Shown: in pieces, positions 45,113-53,886 of the stretch
Numbering within the stretch: the stretch's first letter is position 1
Layout: every line of letters begins with the position of its first letter
NCBI RefSeq assembly: GCF_018130465.1
Contig: NZ_JAFCKJ010000006.1
Coordinates: 310,001 to 374,000, forward strand
Direction of reading: 5' to 3'
Origin: Bradyrhizobium canariense
Lineage (GTDB): Bacteria > Pseudomonadota > Alphaproteobacteria > Rhizobiales > Xanthobacteraceae
Length of the DNA: 64,000 nt
Program-made: the position numbers and the translations under genes
The notes under the pieces: generated by a model
The model's input: only the letters and a program-made list of their open reading frames with translations
Database searches by the model: none
What the model was told of the DNA's origin: nothing

Positions 45113-45158
45113 GCGGCTGCATCGCGGGTTACTGGTCGCTCTCCTCGGTGTCGCGCGG

Positions 45159-45193
45159 CTCGCAACGGCTAACGCGGTCTAACAACCCATAAC
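45159..45193 (+). promoter_or_regulatory. CTAAC array, four half-sites, upstream of the epoxide hydrolase operon
   Basis: CTCGC, CTAAC, CTAAC and ATAAC start at 45159, 45169, 45179 and 45189, exactly 10 bp apart. Spacers are AACGG, GCGGT and AACCC. GAGCAA follows the last site. A possible -10 (CAATCT) begins 24 nt after it. The ATG of the first gene is about 100 bp further. This is the longest of the four arrays. Confidence 0.65.
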
Positions 45194-45294
45194 GAGCAAA
45201 TTGTCAGGGCCTGCGCCAATCTCTCTGCATGACGAACCGACGCGTTGATTTCGAATTCGGTCAGCGTCACCGACCAAAGTCAGGGAGATCGAAC

Positions 45295-46608
45295 ATGACT
45301 ACGCAAGCACGCACCGACATTCTCAATCCAGATCGCCGTCAACTGTTGAGCCAGGCCGCGATGACCGCGGTCGCCGCCAGCGTATCGAGCCTGCTGCCGC
45401 TACATTCCGCGAAGGCCGGCGTGAGCGGGGCGATTCGTCCGTTCCACGTCAGCGTGCCCGAGGAGGATCTGCTTGATCTCCGCCGCCGTCTCGCGGCGAC
45501 GCGCTGGCCGGATCGTGAGATCGTTGCCGATCAATCGCAGGGCGTGCAGCTGACGACGCTGCAGCAGCTCGTTAGCTACTGGCAGAACGACTATGACTGG
45601 CGCAAGATGGAGGCGCGGCTGAATGCCTTGCCGCAATTCGTCACCGAGATCGACGGCGTCGACATCCACTTCATTCACGTCCGCTCCAGGCACGAGAATG
45701 CCTTGCCGATGATCGTCACGCACGGCTGGCCCGGTTCGATCATCGAGCAGATGAAGATCGTCGGCCCGCTCACCGACCCCGCCGCACATGACGCGAAGGC
45801 GGCGGATGCCTTCGATCTCGTGATCCCCTCGCTCCCCGGCTACGGCTTCTCCGGCAAGCCGACGGAATTGGGCTGGGACCCCCAGCGCGTCGCGCGTGCC
45901 TGGATCGTGCTGATGAAACGTCTTGGCTATAGCCGCTACGTCGCGCAAGGCGGCGATTGGGGCAATGCCGTGACGGAGCAGATGGCGGTGATCGCGCCGC
46001 CGGAACTGCTCGGCATCCACACCAACATGCCCGCCACCGTTCCGGATGACATCGCCAAGGCGCTTCAGCCCGGTGGGTCGCGGCCGTCGAACCTTTCGGC
46101 CGACGAGCGCTCTGCCTACGATCAGCTCGACGATTTCTACAAGCACGGTCTCGGCTACGCGATCGAGATGTCGAACCGGCCGCAGACGCTCTATGGCCTC
46201 GTGGATTCGCCGGCGGGCCTTGCGTCCTGGATGCTCGACCATGATGCGCGCAGTACAGCGATGATCGCGCGGGTGTTCGACGGCAAGACGGAAGGGCTGT
46301 CGCGGGACGACGTGATCGACAACATCACGCTCTACTGGCTCACCAACACCGCGGTGTCGTCGGCGCGGCTGTACTGGGAGAACAAGCTGGTGTTCTTCGA
46401 GCCCAAGCACATCAAGATCCCGGTCGCCGTCAGCGTCTTCCCGGATGAGATCTACGCCGCGCCGCGCAGCTGGACCGAGAAAGCCTATCCGAAGCTGATG
46501 CACTACAACCGCCTCGACAAGGGCGGCCATTTCGCGGCCTGGGAGCAGCCCGCGTCGTTCTGCGCGGAAATGCGCACCGCGTTCCGACCGCTGCGTCAGT
46601 CGATCTGA
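45295..46608 (+). CDS. Secreted epoxide hydrolase (alpha/beta-hydrolase fold)
   Basis: 437 residues. A twin-arginine-type signal (DRRQLLSQAAMTAVAASVSS, then LLPLHSAKA) leads to the N-terminal EHN-type segment (RPFHVSVPEEDLLDLRRRL). Catalytic elements: THGWPGSIIE (oxyanion region), GGDWGNAVTEQ with the Asp nucleophile, and GGHFAAWEQP with the general-base His. It converts epoxides to diols in the periplasm. The start at 45295 follows GGGAGATCGA. First gene of a plus-strand series with crotonase, OsmC, cupin and MsrA; under the four-site CTAAC array. Confidence 0.9.
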   Translation: MTTQARTDILNPDRRQLLSQAAMTAVAASVSSLLPLHSAKAGVSGAIRPFHVSVPEEDLLDLRRRLAATRWPDREIVADQSQGVQLTTLQQLVSYWQNDYDWRKMEARLNALPQFVTEIDGVDIHFIHVRSRHENALPMIVTHGWPGSIIEQMKIVGPLTDPAAHDAKAADAFDLVIPSLPGYGFSGKPTELGWDPQRVARAWIVLMKRLGYSRYVAQGGDWGNAVTEQMAVIAPPELLGIHTNMPATVPDDIAKALQPGGSRPSNLSADERSAYDQLDDFYKHGLGYAIEMSNRPQTLYGLVDSPAGLASWMLDHDARSTAMIARVFDGKTEGLSRDDVIDNITLYWLTNTAVSSARLYWENKLVFFEPKHIKIPVAVSVFPDEIYAAPRSWTEKAYPKLMHYNRLDKGGHFAAWEQPASFCAEMRTAFRPLRQSI

Positions 46609-46670
46609 GACCCGCAGGAACGCGCGCTTCCGCGCGTTCCCCTCTTCCCCCACAGACCAGGAATCCAATC

Positions 46671-47519
46671 ATGAACCGTCCCGAACGCACTTTCACGACC
46701 GACGAGATCCGCCTCGAGCGCCGCCTGCCGTCGTACTGGCGCGTCACCTTCGACATGCCCCCGGTCAACATCTTCGGCCCCAAGCAGCTTCCGCTTCTCG
46801 ACGACGTCGTCACGGCGATCGAAACCGATCCGCAGGTGAAGGTCGTGGTGTTCGACAGTGCCGTCGAAGGCTTCTTCATCACGCATTACGACTTCCTCGC
46901 GCCGCTGGAGGATTCGCTTCGTATCCCGCCCGGGCCGACCGGCCTTCAGGCGCTGCCCGACATGCTGGTGCGTCTCAGCCGCGCGCCGGTCGTGTCCATC
47001 GCCTCGATCAGGGGCCGCGCGACCGGCGTCGGCAGCGAGCTGGCGCTCGCGAGCGACATGCGCTTTGCCAGCCGCGAAAAGGCGATCCTGTCGCAATGGG
47101 AAGTCGGTGCGGGCCTGGTGCCCGGCGGCGGGCCGATGGCGCGGTTGCCGCGCCTGATGGGACGCGGCCGCGCGCTCGAAGTTCTGCTCGGCGCCGACGA
47201 CATCCACGGCGATCTCGCCGAACGTTACGGCTATGTGAACCGGTCGTTGCCGGATGCCGAGCTCGACGGCTTCGTCGAGGCGCTGGCCATGCGCATCGCG
47301 TCCTTCGACAAGGAGGCGATTGCCGAGACCAAGCGCCTCGTCGACGTCGCGAGCCTGCCGCCGGATGTCGAGATCAAGCCGGAATGGGACGCGTTCCTGG
47401 CCTCGCTCAGCCGCCCCGCGAGCCAGAGCCGCATCAAGGCGTTGATGTCGCGTGGCTTCCACCGCGCCGGTGACGTCGAGAACCGGCTGGGCTTCCACGT
47501 CGGACAGATCGGCAGCTAA
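46671..47519 (+). CDS. Enoyl-CoA hydratase/isomerase-family protein (crotonase)
   Basis: 282 residues. The crotonase oxyanion-hole segments are VSIASIRGRATGVGSELALA and LSQWEVGAGLVPGGG. The usual two Glu of hydratases are only partly recognisable (GSELALASDMRF), so the chemistry may be isomerase- or hydrolase-like. A cytoplasmic protein with an ordinary length. It follows the epoxide hydrolase after 62 bp and probably shares its promoter. Confidence 0.8.
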   Translation: MNRPERTFTTDEIRLERRLPSYWRVTFDMPPVNIFGPKQLPLLDDVVTAIETDPQVKVVVFDSAVEGFFITHYDFLAPLEDSLRIPPGPTGLQALPDMLVRLSRAPVVSIASIRGRATGVGSELALASDMRFASREKAILSQWEVGAGLVPGGGPMARLPRLMGRGRALEVLLGADDIHGDLAERYGYVNRSLPDAELDGFVEALAMRIASFDKEAIAETKRLVDVASLPPDVEIKPEWDAFLASLSRPASQSRIKALMSRGFHRAGDVENRLGFHVGQIGS

Positions 47520-47520
47520 A

Positions 47521-47612
47521 GCGTTTTCGAGCGAAGTGGATACCGGTTCGCGTGAAGAAAACGCGTCAAAGCAGGAATCAAGTCCCGTTCCGATTTTATC
47601 GGAACGGGACTT
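47521..47612. repeat. Rhizobial palindromic repeat with a 15-bp hairpin
   Basis: Two nested inverted repeats after the crotonase stop. The first pairs GCGTTTTC (47521) with GAAAACGC (47557). The second is a perfect 15-bp stem AAGTCCCGTTCCGAT / ATCGGAACGGGACTT with loop TTT at 47580-47612. The first part resembles short palindromic elements widely scattered in Bradyrhizobiaceae. It may stabilise or end the upstream transcript. Confidence 0.65.
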
Positions 47613-47724
47613 GACGGAACCGCTGCGGCGCTCGGCCGGTTGGAATGGCGACGGGCGGTCGTGCCAATGTCGCTTTCGTCCGGTACCGAGCGCCGGTGCT
47701 AAGAAATCAACAAGGAGAATTGAG

Positions 47725-48147
47725 ATGATCCGCAAGGCAACAGCAGTCTGGAAGGGTACCGGCCGCGATGGCACTGGCCAGCTATCGAGTGAATCCGGCG
47801 TGCTCGCCCAGACCCCCTATTCGTTCAAGACCCGCTTCGAGAACGAGAAGGGCACCAATCCCGAGGAGTTGATCGCGGCGGCCCATGCCGGCTGTTTTAC
47901 CATGGCGCTGGCCTTCGGCCTGCAGCTCGCCGGCTTCACGCCGGACGAGCTGTCGACGGAAGCAGCGGTCAGCCTCGAGCCCGAAGGCAAGGGCTTCAAG
48001 ATCAGCAAATCGGCACTGACGTTGCGTGCCAAGGTGCCGAACCTCGACGACGCAGGTTTCGCCAAGATCGCCGGCGAGGCCGAGAAGAACTGTCCGGTGT
48101 CGAAAGTGCTCAACGCCGAGATCACGCTCGACGCCAAACTGATCTAG
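47725..48147 (+). CDS. OsmC/Ohr-family peroxide-reducing protein
   Basis: 140 residues with the family layout: MIRKATAVWKGTGRDGTG, then NPEELIAAAHAGCFTMALAF (first Cys) and AEKNCPVSKVLNAEI (second Cys). The two redox cysteines fit thiol-dependent peroxidase activity on organic hydroperoxides. AAGGAG lies 8 bp before the ATG. Cytoplasmic. Lies between crotonase and cupin genes on the same strand. Confidence 0.93.
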   Translation: MIRKATAVWKGTGRDGTGQLSSESGVLAQTPYSFKTRFENEKGTNPEELIAAAHAGCFTMALAFGLQLAGFTPDELSTEAAVSLEPEGKGFKISKSALTLRAKVPNLDDAGFAKIAGEAEKNCPVSKVLNAEITLDAKLI

Positions 48148-48172
48148 CTCAGCACACACCAGGACTGCCGTC

Positions 48173-48607
48173 ATGCCCCGCCAACATCAGCCGGATGAAG
48201 ACAGGTTCCGGGCGATTTTGCCCGAGGACGTCGCGTGGCAGCCGTTTCCCGCATTCCCGCCGGGCGCACGGCTGGCCGTGATGGTCGGCCACCCCAGCGA
48301 ACCCGGGCCTTACGTGGTCCGGGTGAAGGTGCCCGGCGGCACCAGGCTGATGCCGCACAAGCATCCGGAGGACCGCATCTACACGGTCATGTCGGGCGTG
48401 TTCTACATCGGGCTCGGCGAGAGTTTTGACGGCGACAAGGTCGAGGCCTATCCGCCGGGCAGCGTTATCGTGCTGCCCGGCGAGACCTGGCATTTTCACT
48501 GGGCGAAGTCCGGTGAATACGTCACGCAGGTTTCCGCCATCGGCCCTTTGGGCCTAGAATATCACAACGACCATGATGACCCGCGCCTTTATGCAACGAC
48601 GCAATGA
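48173..48607 (+). CDS. Cupin-domain protein
   Basis: 144 residues in the single-domain cupin pattern: [20 protein letters not shown] with the HxH...E metal site, then [21 protein letters not shown] with the late His. A metal-dependent sensor or enzyme; the specific role is open. It follows OsmC by 25 bp and precedes MsrA, whose start lies 37 bp after its stop. Confidence 0.85.
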   Translation: MPRQHQPDEDRFRAILPEDVAWQPFPAFPPGARLAVMVGHPSEPGPYVVRVKVPGGTRLMPHKHPEDRIYTVMSGVFYIGLGESFDGDKVEAYPPGSVIVLPGETWHFHWAKSGEYVTQVSAIGPLGLEYHNDHDDPRLYATTQ

Positions 48608-48644
48608 GGCCTCACGCATCTCGACGGAACGAATGGAGCATCGA

Positions 48645-49160
48645 ATGACGACGGAACGCGCAGTTTTGGCCGGAGGGTGTTTCTGGGGCATGGAGGATCT
48701 CATGCGCAAGCAGCCCGGCGTGGTCTCGACCCGTGTCGGCTACACCGGCGGCGCGGTGAAGAATGCCACCTATCGCAACCATGAAGGCCACGCCGAAGCG
48801 ATCGAAATCATCTTCGATCCGGCGAAGACCAGTTTCCGGACGATGCTGGAGTTCCTGTTCCAGATCCACGATCCCACCACGCTCAATCGCCAGGGCAACG
48901 ACCGGGGCACCAGCTATCGCTCCGCGATTTTCTACACGACCGACGAGCAGAAGCGGATTGCCGAAGACACCATCGCCGACGTCGAGGCGTCGGGCTTGTG
49001 GCCCGGTAAGGTGGTGACCGAAGTGACGCCCGCCGGCGAGTTCTGGGAAGCCGAGCCGGAGCATCAGGATTATCTCGAACGTTATCCTGACGGCTACACC
49101 TGCCACTTCATCCGGCCCGACTGGAAGCTGCCGCGGCGCGGGGCTGCAGCGGCAGGCTAG
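48645..49160 (+). CDS. msrA: Peptide methionine sulfoxide reductase MsrA
   Basis: 171 residues from the ATG at 48645 (GGAG 7 bp upstream). [17 protein letters not shown] holds the catalytic Cys; [16 protein letters not shown] and [14 protein letters not shown] are the other hallmarks of MsrA. It repairs S-methionine sulfoxide in oxidised proteins. The frame upstream to 48573 overlaps the cupin gene and is not used. Last gene of the stress series. Confidence 0.95.
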   Translation: MTTERAVLAGGCFWGMEDLMRKQPGVVSTRVGYTGGAVKNATYRNHEGHAEAIEIIFDPAKTSFRTMLEFLFQIHDPTTLNRQGNDRGTSYRSAIFYTTDEQKRIAEDTIADVEASGLWPGKVVTEVTPAGEFWEAEPEHQDYLERYPDGYTCHFIRPDWKLPRRGAAAAG

Positions 49161-49425
49161 GCTGCAGCCTCGCAGAGGCGGATTGAGGCATAGGGCATAC
49201 TGCCGCCGGGCGTGCAGTTGCCAGCGAGGCCCGTCAGGTCATCGATCAATTTATGATGCTGTCATCGTCGGTGCCGACGGTGCGCGGAAGCACTTGTGCT
49301 CGGTTTGAAGACGTTCGCCTGCTTTTCACGGAAGCGCGGGAGCGCAAATGTGTGACCTATCCCCTTCGCGTGCCGGCGGCAGTTCTCCAGTCTCGAGAAT
49401 GCGTCGCCGCTCGGCGCATCTCCCG

Positions 49426-50049
49426 TCATCCGCAGATCACGTTGACCGCCTTCCGGGCAATTTCCCTCAGTTCGGCGCGGGAGGCGCCGGCACGGGCGCG
49501 GATCGCGATGGTGTGCATCGTAGCCGACGCCAGGATCGCAAGCGTCGCGGGATCGGCGTCGCGCTTCAACTCGCCCTGGTCCTGAGCGAGGCGGAATCGT
49601 GCCTCGAAATCGGCGTCGATCGCGCGAAGTCCCGTCGCGACACTTTTTCGGATCGCCGCGTCTTCCGCGACCTCCGTGACTGCGGTCCCGACTACAAAGC
49701 AGCCGCGCGCGTGTCCCTTGCCCGAAAAATAGATCGACAACGCTGCGTCATAGGCGAGCATCAACGCCTCGGCCAGGGGATGGTCCCCCGCGAGCGCATC
49801 ACGCGTGGCGGTCAGGCTGATCTCCCAATAACGCGCGAGCGCCTCGAGATAGAGCGCGTGCTTGTTGCCGAAGACCGCATAGAGGCTCGGGGGGCTCATC
49901 CCGGTGGCTGCCGCCACCTTGTCGAGAGATGTTCCGGAGTAGCCGGTCTTCCAAAAGGTCTCGGTGGCTCGTTTGAGGGCCGTCGGCGCGTCGTAGGCGG
50001 GCGGCCGTCCCCGGCGTGCTGAGCTCGTTTCGCTGCTCTTTCTCGTCAT
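49426..50049 (-). CDS. TetR-family repressor
   Basis: 207 residues. The N-terminal HTH is SLDKVAAATGMSPPSLYAVFGNKHALYLEAL, and the C-terminal part is the helical TetR ligand domain (AILASATMHTIAIRARAG). It is divergent from an EmrAB-type efflux pair and should repress it; a palindrome between the genes (50154) is a good operator candidate. Confidence 0.9.
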   Translation of the reverse strand: MTRKSSETSSARRGRPPAYDAPTALKRATETFWKTGYSGTSLDKVAAATGMSPPSLYAVFGNKHALYLEALARYWEISLTATRDALAGDHPLAEALMLAYDAALSIYFSGKGHARGCFVVGTAVTEVAEDAAIRKSVATGLRAIDADFEARFRLAQDQGELKRDADPATLAILASATMHTIAIRARAGASRAELREIARKAVNVICG

Positions 50050-50153
50050 ATCGTCAAAACCTCGGCTGCCATGCGTCGTTACGGATATTTGTATGGGTCG
50101 TTATAAAAATCAAGAGGCGGAGACTTGATTGCCGGTCCATGGGACAGTATTTG

Positions 50154-50165
50154 TAACGAACGTTA
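50154..50165. promoter_or_regulatory. Candidate TetR operator
   Basis: TAACG-AA-CGTTA, a perfect 5+5 palindrome with a 2-bp centre, located between tetR and the pump genes. It lies 105 bp from the repressor start and 28 bp from the HlyD start, a normal position for a repressor site. Confidence 0.5.
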
Positions 50166-50192
50166 GTTAATTGGATAGAGGTGAGGTCTCCG

Positions 50193-51338
50193 ATGCCATT
50201 CAATCTTGCGCCAATCGCCGGCTGGTGGGGCGATCGCACGAGCTTCCGCGACAGCGAAGCTGTCGGGCAGCTGCTCGGACCGGAGCTCGTGAGGCGGCTG
50301 CGCCGCCCCTTGATGCTGGCAGTGCCGATCATCGCGGCCGCGTTCGGCGCCTCCATGTATCTGGCCCAGGAGCAATATGTTTCGACCGACGATGCGTTCA
50401 TCCGCGCCGCCAAGGTGACCATCAACGCCCGGGTTTCCGGCCAGGCGGTTGAGATCGCCGTGCGGGACAATCAGCGCGTTCGGCAGGGCCAGGTCCTGTT
50501 TCGGATCGATCCAGAGGCTTACCAGATTGCCGTCGATCAGGCAGAGGCCCGGCTCGGCAGTGCGCGCCTGCAGATCGACTCGCTCAAGGCGACCTATCGT
50601 CAGCAGCAGGCGGAACTGCAATCGGCCAAAGAATCCGCGTCCTTCGACGAACGAGAGTTCGACCGCAAGAAGATGCTGGTCGCTTCCGACTTCACGCCGC
50701 GCGTGGTCTATGAGCGGGCCGAGACGGACATGAAGGTCGCTCGCCACCGCATGGCGTCGATCGAACAGCAGATCGCCAACACGATCGTCGCGCTCAATGG
50801 CGATGCCGATATCGACGTCGATCGCCATCCAACGGTTCGCGCGGCCAGGGCGCAGCTCGACCGTGCGCGGCTCGATCTATCCTATGCCACCGTGACGGCG
50901 CCCGACGACGGTATCGTGACGAAGGTCGACGATCTGCAGATCGGTGGCTTCGTCAATGCCGGCGCAGCCACGTTCTCGCTGATGTCGAGCCGGCATGTCT
51001 GGATCGAGGCGAACTTTCGCGAGACCGGATTGACCCACATGCATCCAGGGCAGGAGGCGACGATCGAGGTCGACGCTTATCCGGATCGCAAATTCAGGGC
51101 GCATATCGTCAGCATGAGTCCCGGCACCGGATCGGACTTCTCGATCCTGCCGCCCGAGAATGCCACCGGAAACTGGGTCAAGGTCGTCCAGCGTTTGCCG
51201 GTGCGCCTTGAACTCGACGATCTCGATGCAACCCGGCCGCTGTTCTCGGGCATCAGCGTCACGGCGCGGGTCGACACCGGCTATCGCCGCACCTGGCCCC
51301 ATCTGCTCCAATTCGCGCGCGCGACGGAGGGCAAATGA
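50193..51338 (+). CDS. EmrA/HlyD-type membrane fusion protein of a drug pump
   Basis: 381 residues: one N-terminal membrane helix (LMLAVPIIAAAFGASMYLA), the barrel-sandwich start (VSTDDAFIRAAKVTINARVS), a coiled-coil hairpin (about 100-190) and the lipoyl/beta-barrel end. It links the inner-membrane transporter to an outer-membrane channel. The ATG at 50193 has GTGAGG 6 bp upstream; 50181 is an alternative GTG. Its stop overlaps the transporter start by 4 bp. Confidence 0.92.
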   Translation: MPFNLAPIAGWWGDRTSFRDSEAVGQLLGPELVRRLRRPLMLAVPIIAAAFGASMYLAQEQYVSTDDAFIRAAKVTINARVSGQAVEIAVRDNQRVRQGQVLFRIDPEAYQIAVDQAEARLGSARLQIDSLKATYRQQQAELQSAKESASFDEREFDRKKMLVASDFTPRVVYERAETDMKVARHRMASIEQQIANTIVALNGDADIDVDRHPTVRAARAQLDRARLDLSYATVTAPDDGIVTKVDDLQIGGFVNAGAATFSLMSSRHVWIEANFRETGLTHMHPGQEATIEVDAYPDRKFRAHIVSMSPGTGSDFSILPPENATGNWVKVVQRLPVRLELDDLDATRPLFSGISVTARVDTGYRRTWPHLLQFARATEGK

Positions 51339-52831
51339 GTACGCCGCTCCCATCGACTGCTGCGCCCGGCGGTCATCACGCGATCGCCGCGGCCGCCCTC
51401 ATGGCGACTTACATGCAGGCCGTCAACATTTCGATCCCGAACGCGGCGCTGCCCCACATTCAGGCGACGCTGTCGATGGCCAATGACGAGGTCGGCTGGG
51501 TGTTTTCCTCGTATATCGCCGCGAGCGCCGTGACCATGTCGATCACGCAATGGCTGGCGGGTCGCTACGGCCGGAAGGCGGTCTATCAGACCGCCATCGC
51601 AATCTTCGTGTTGGGTCTCGTGCTCGACACGCTGGCAACGACGTCGATCCAGTTCGTGCTGGCGCGAATCCTCCAGGGCTTGGCAAGCGGACCGCTCACG
51701 CCGCTTTCGCTGGCGATCCTGCTCGAGGTGACGCCGCCGCCGCGACATGCGCGCATGAGCCTGGCGTGGACCGTGTGCTCTCTGCTTGGCATCAGCAGCG
51801 GCCCCGCTATCGGCGGCTGGCTCAGTGAATATTACGGCTGGCCGTCGATCTTCTATGTCAGCCTGCCGATGGCCGCCTTCATCTTCCTGACGATGGCTCA
51901 GCTGCTGGGCGAGAAGCGCGCGGAGCGAAGCCAGTCCTTCGACTTCTTCGGCCTGACGACGTTCTCCGTCGGCATGATCGGGCTGCAGATGCTGCTCGAC
52001 CGCGGCGAGCGCCTCGAATGGTTCGCCTCGACGGAGATCTGGGTCGAAGCGATCGCGTCGATCCTGGGCTTCTATCTCTTCATCGTGCACGTCATGACGA
52101 AACGAGAGCATTTTCTTCGCACGGCGCTGTTCAGGGATCGCAATCTCGTGCTCTCGACAGTGATCTCCTTTGCGCTTGGCTTCGTCCTGCTGCCGACCCT
52201 GGCCTTGACGTCCCCGATGCTGGAGGAATTGCTCAACTACCCGGTCGACACCACGGGCTACATGACCATTCCGCGCGGCGTGGCGCTGGTGGGAGCGCTG
52301 GTGCTGACGAGCCTTGTTCCGGCGCAGGTCGATACCCGGCCGTTCCTCGTGGGCGGAATGACGCTGGTGGTCTATGCCAATTGGCTGATGCTCGGCTATT
52401 CACCGGCGATGGATTGGCGGCCGGTGGTCGAGGCCGGCCTGCTCCAGGGGGCCGGTATCGGCATGTTGTTGCCGGCGCTCGCCAGGGCCGCGTTCGGCAC
52501 GCTCGATCCGAAGCTTCGCCCGGAAGGCAGCGCGCTGATCAACCTGTCGCGCCTCTATGGCAGCACCATCGGCATCGCGGTGGTTCAACTGTTCTTCTAC
52601 GCCAACACGCAGGCCGTGCACATCGCACTTGCAAAGAACCTCACGCCCTACCGTGTCGCCGCTTATTTCGGGGGCTCGGTCGGCAAGCCGGGCCTCGCCG
52701 CGCTCAACGGCATGGTCACACGTCAGGCAGCCACGGTCGCAGTCATCGACCAGTTCGAGATCCTGATGTTCGCCATGCTCGTCGTGATCCCGCTCGTGTT
52801 CTTTCTCCGCAAGCCGCGGCCCGCCGGTTAA
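51335..52831 (+). CDS. EmrB/QacA-type DHA2 MFS drug exporter
   Basis: 498 residues with fourteen hydrophobic segments. Motifs: MQAVNISIPNAALPHI (DHA2 motif D1 type), RYGRKAVYQTAI (motif A), ILQGLASGPLTPLSLAILLE and GISSGPAIGGWLSEYYGW (motif C). It exports drugs or metabolites by proton antiport together with the upstream fusion protein. Substrate unknown. The two genes overlap (ATGA). Confidence 0.92.
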   Translation: MSTPLPSTAAPGGHHAIAAAALMATYMQAVNISIPNAALPHIQATLSMANDEVGWVFSSYIAASAVTMSITQWLAGRYGRKAVYQTAIAIFVLGLVLDTLATTSIQFVLARILQGLASGPLTPLSLAILLEVTPPPRHARMSLAWTVCSLLGISSGPAIGGWLSEYYGWPSIFYVSLPMAAFIFLTMAQLLGEKRAERSQSFDFFGLTTFSVGMIGLQMLLDRGERLEWFASTEIWVEAIASILGFYLFIVHVMTKREHFLRTALFRDRNLVLSTVISFALGFVLLPTLALTSPMLEELLNYPVDTTGYMTIPRGVALVGALVLTSLVPAQVDTRPFLVGGMTLVVYANWLMLGYSPAMDWRPVVEAGLLQGAGIGMLLPALARAAFGTLDPKLRPEGSALINLSRLYGSTIGIAVVQLFFYANTQAVHIALAKNLTPYRVAAYFGGSVGKPGLAALNGMVTRQAATVAVIDQFEILMFAMLVVIPLVFFLRKPRPAG

Positions 52832-52924
52832 CGCCGGGGAGTCGTGAAATACATCGCGTCGTCAATTTCGATCACCTCGTCCCCCGCTTGTGCGGGAGCC
52901 GGGGACAAACAAAGGAGCATCAGC

Positions 52925-53863
52925 ATGAATACGTCCGATACGCTTCGTCATACGAGGATTCCCACTCATGCGTCGGGGACGATTCCCGCGGTGGGATTTG
53001 GCACGCTCATTCCGGATCCGCTCGTGACCAGGCAGGCCACCAGGGCTGCATTGGAGGCGGGATTTCGACATCTCGACTGTGCGGAGCGCTACCGCAACGA
53101 AGCGGCGGTCGGCGACGCGCTCCAGGACGCGTTCAAGGCGGGGACGCTTCAGCGCAAGGACCTGTTCGTGACGACGAAGCTATGGAACACCAATCATCGG
53201 CCGGAGCGGGTCAAGCCTGCCTTCGACGCCAGCCGCCGGCGGCTGCAGCTCGACGATGTCGACTGCTACATCATCCATACGCCCTTTGCCTTTCAACCCG
53301 GCGACGAGCAGGACCCGCGGGATGAGCGCGGTCGGGTCATCTATGATTCAGGGGTTACGTTGGCGGAGACGTGGGGGGCGCTGGAGCGTCTCGTCGACGA
53401 GGGACACTGCAGGTCGATCGGCCTGTCGGACATCACCCTGGAGAAGCTGCGTGAGATCGTTGCGGTCGCGCGGATCAGGCCCGCCATGGTGCAAGTCGAA
53501 TCGCATCCGTATCTTCCCGAATGGGAGCTGCTCGACTTCTGTCGCGAGCACGGAATTGTGTTGCAGGCGTTTGCAGCGCTGGGACACGCGATGAAGCCGA
53601 ACCTCCTGGCCGATCCGGTGATCACTGCCATCGCCGAACGCCTGCACAAGACGCCGGCTCAAGTCGCTCTGGCCTGGGCCGTCCAGCGCGGCACGGCGTT
53701 TCTGACGACCTCGACCAATTCTCGGCGCATCCAGGAAAACATCGACATCTCGGCCCTGCCCGAAGACGCGATGCGGGAGATGCGGGACCAGATCACGACA
53801 AACATCAGGTTCAACACGGTCGTCGAGACCGGCGTGCCCGGATTCATTCCGCGGGCTGGATGA
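52925..53863 (+). CDS. Aldo/keto reductase
   Basis: 312 residues. Tetrad residues: Asp and Tyr in RHLDCAERYRNE, Lys in VTTKLWNTNH, His in CYIIHTPF. VQVESHPYLPEWELLDFC and the late S/T-rich NADPH site (TTSTNSRRIQENIDI) are typical. It reduces aldehydes or ketones with NADPH in the cytoplasm. The ATG at 52925 has AAGGAG 7 bp upstream; an earlier GTG at 52844 lies in a frame with no natural sequence. It follows the drug exporter by 93 bp. Confidence 0.92.
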   Translation: MNTSDTLRHTRIPTHASGTIPAVGFGTLIPDPLVTRQATRAALEAGFRHLDCAERYRNEAAVGDALQDAFKAGTLQRKDLFVTTKLWNTNHRPERVKPAFDASRRRLQLDDVDCYIIHTPFAFQPGDEQDPRDERGRVIYDSGVTLAETWGALERLVDEGHCRSIGLSDITLEKLREIVAVARIRPAMVQVESHPYLPEWELLDFCREHGIVLQAFAALGHAMKPNLLADPVITAIAERLHKTPAQVALAWAVQRGTAFLTTSTNSRRIQENIDISALPEDAMREMRDQITTNIRFNTVVETGVPGFIPRAG

Positions 53864-53886
53864 ACCGCCGCCGGCCAGCCGACTCG

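Noticed and set aside
47100-47480. Plus-strand 125-aa frame inside the crotonase gene
   Set aside because: Out-of-frame shadow, extremely Arg-rich.
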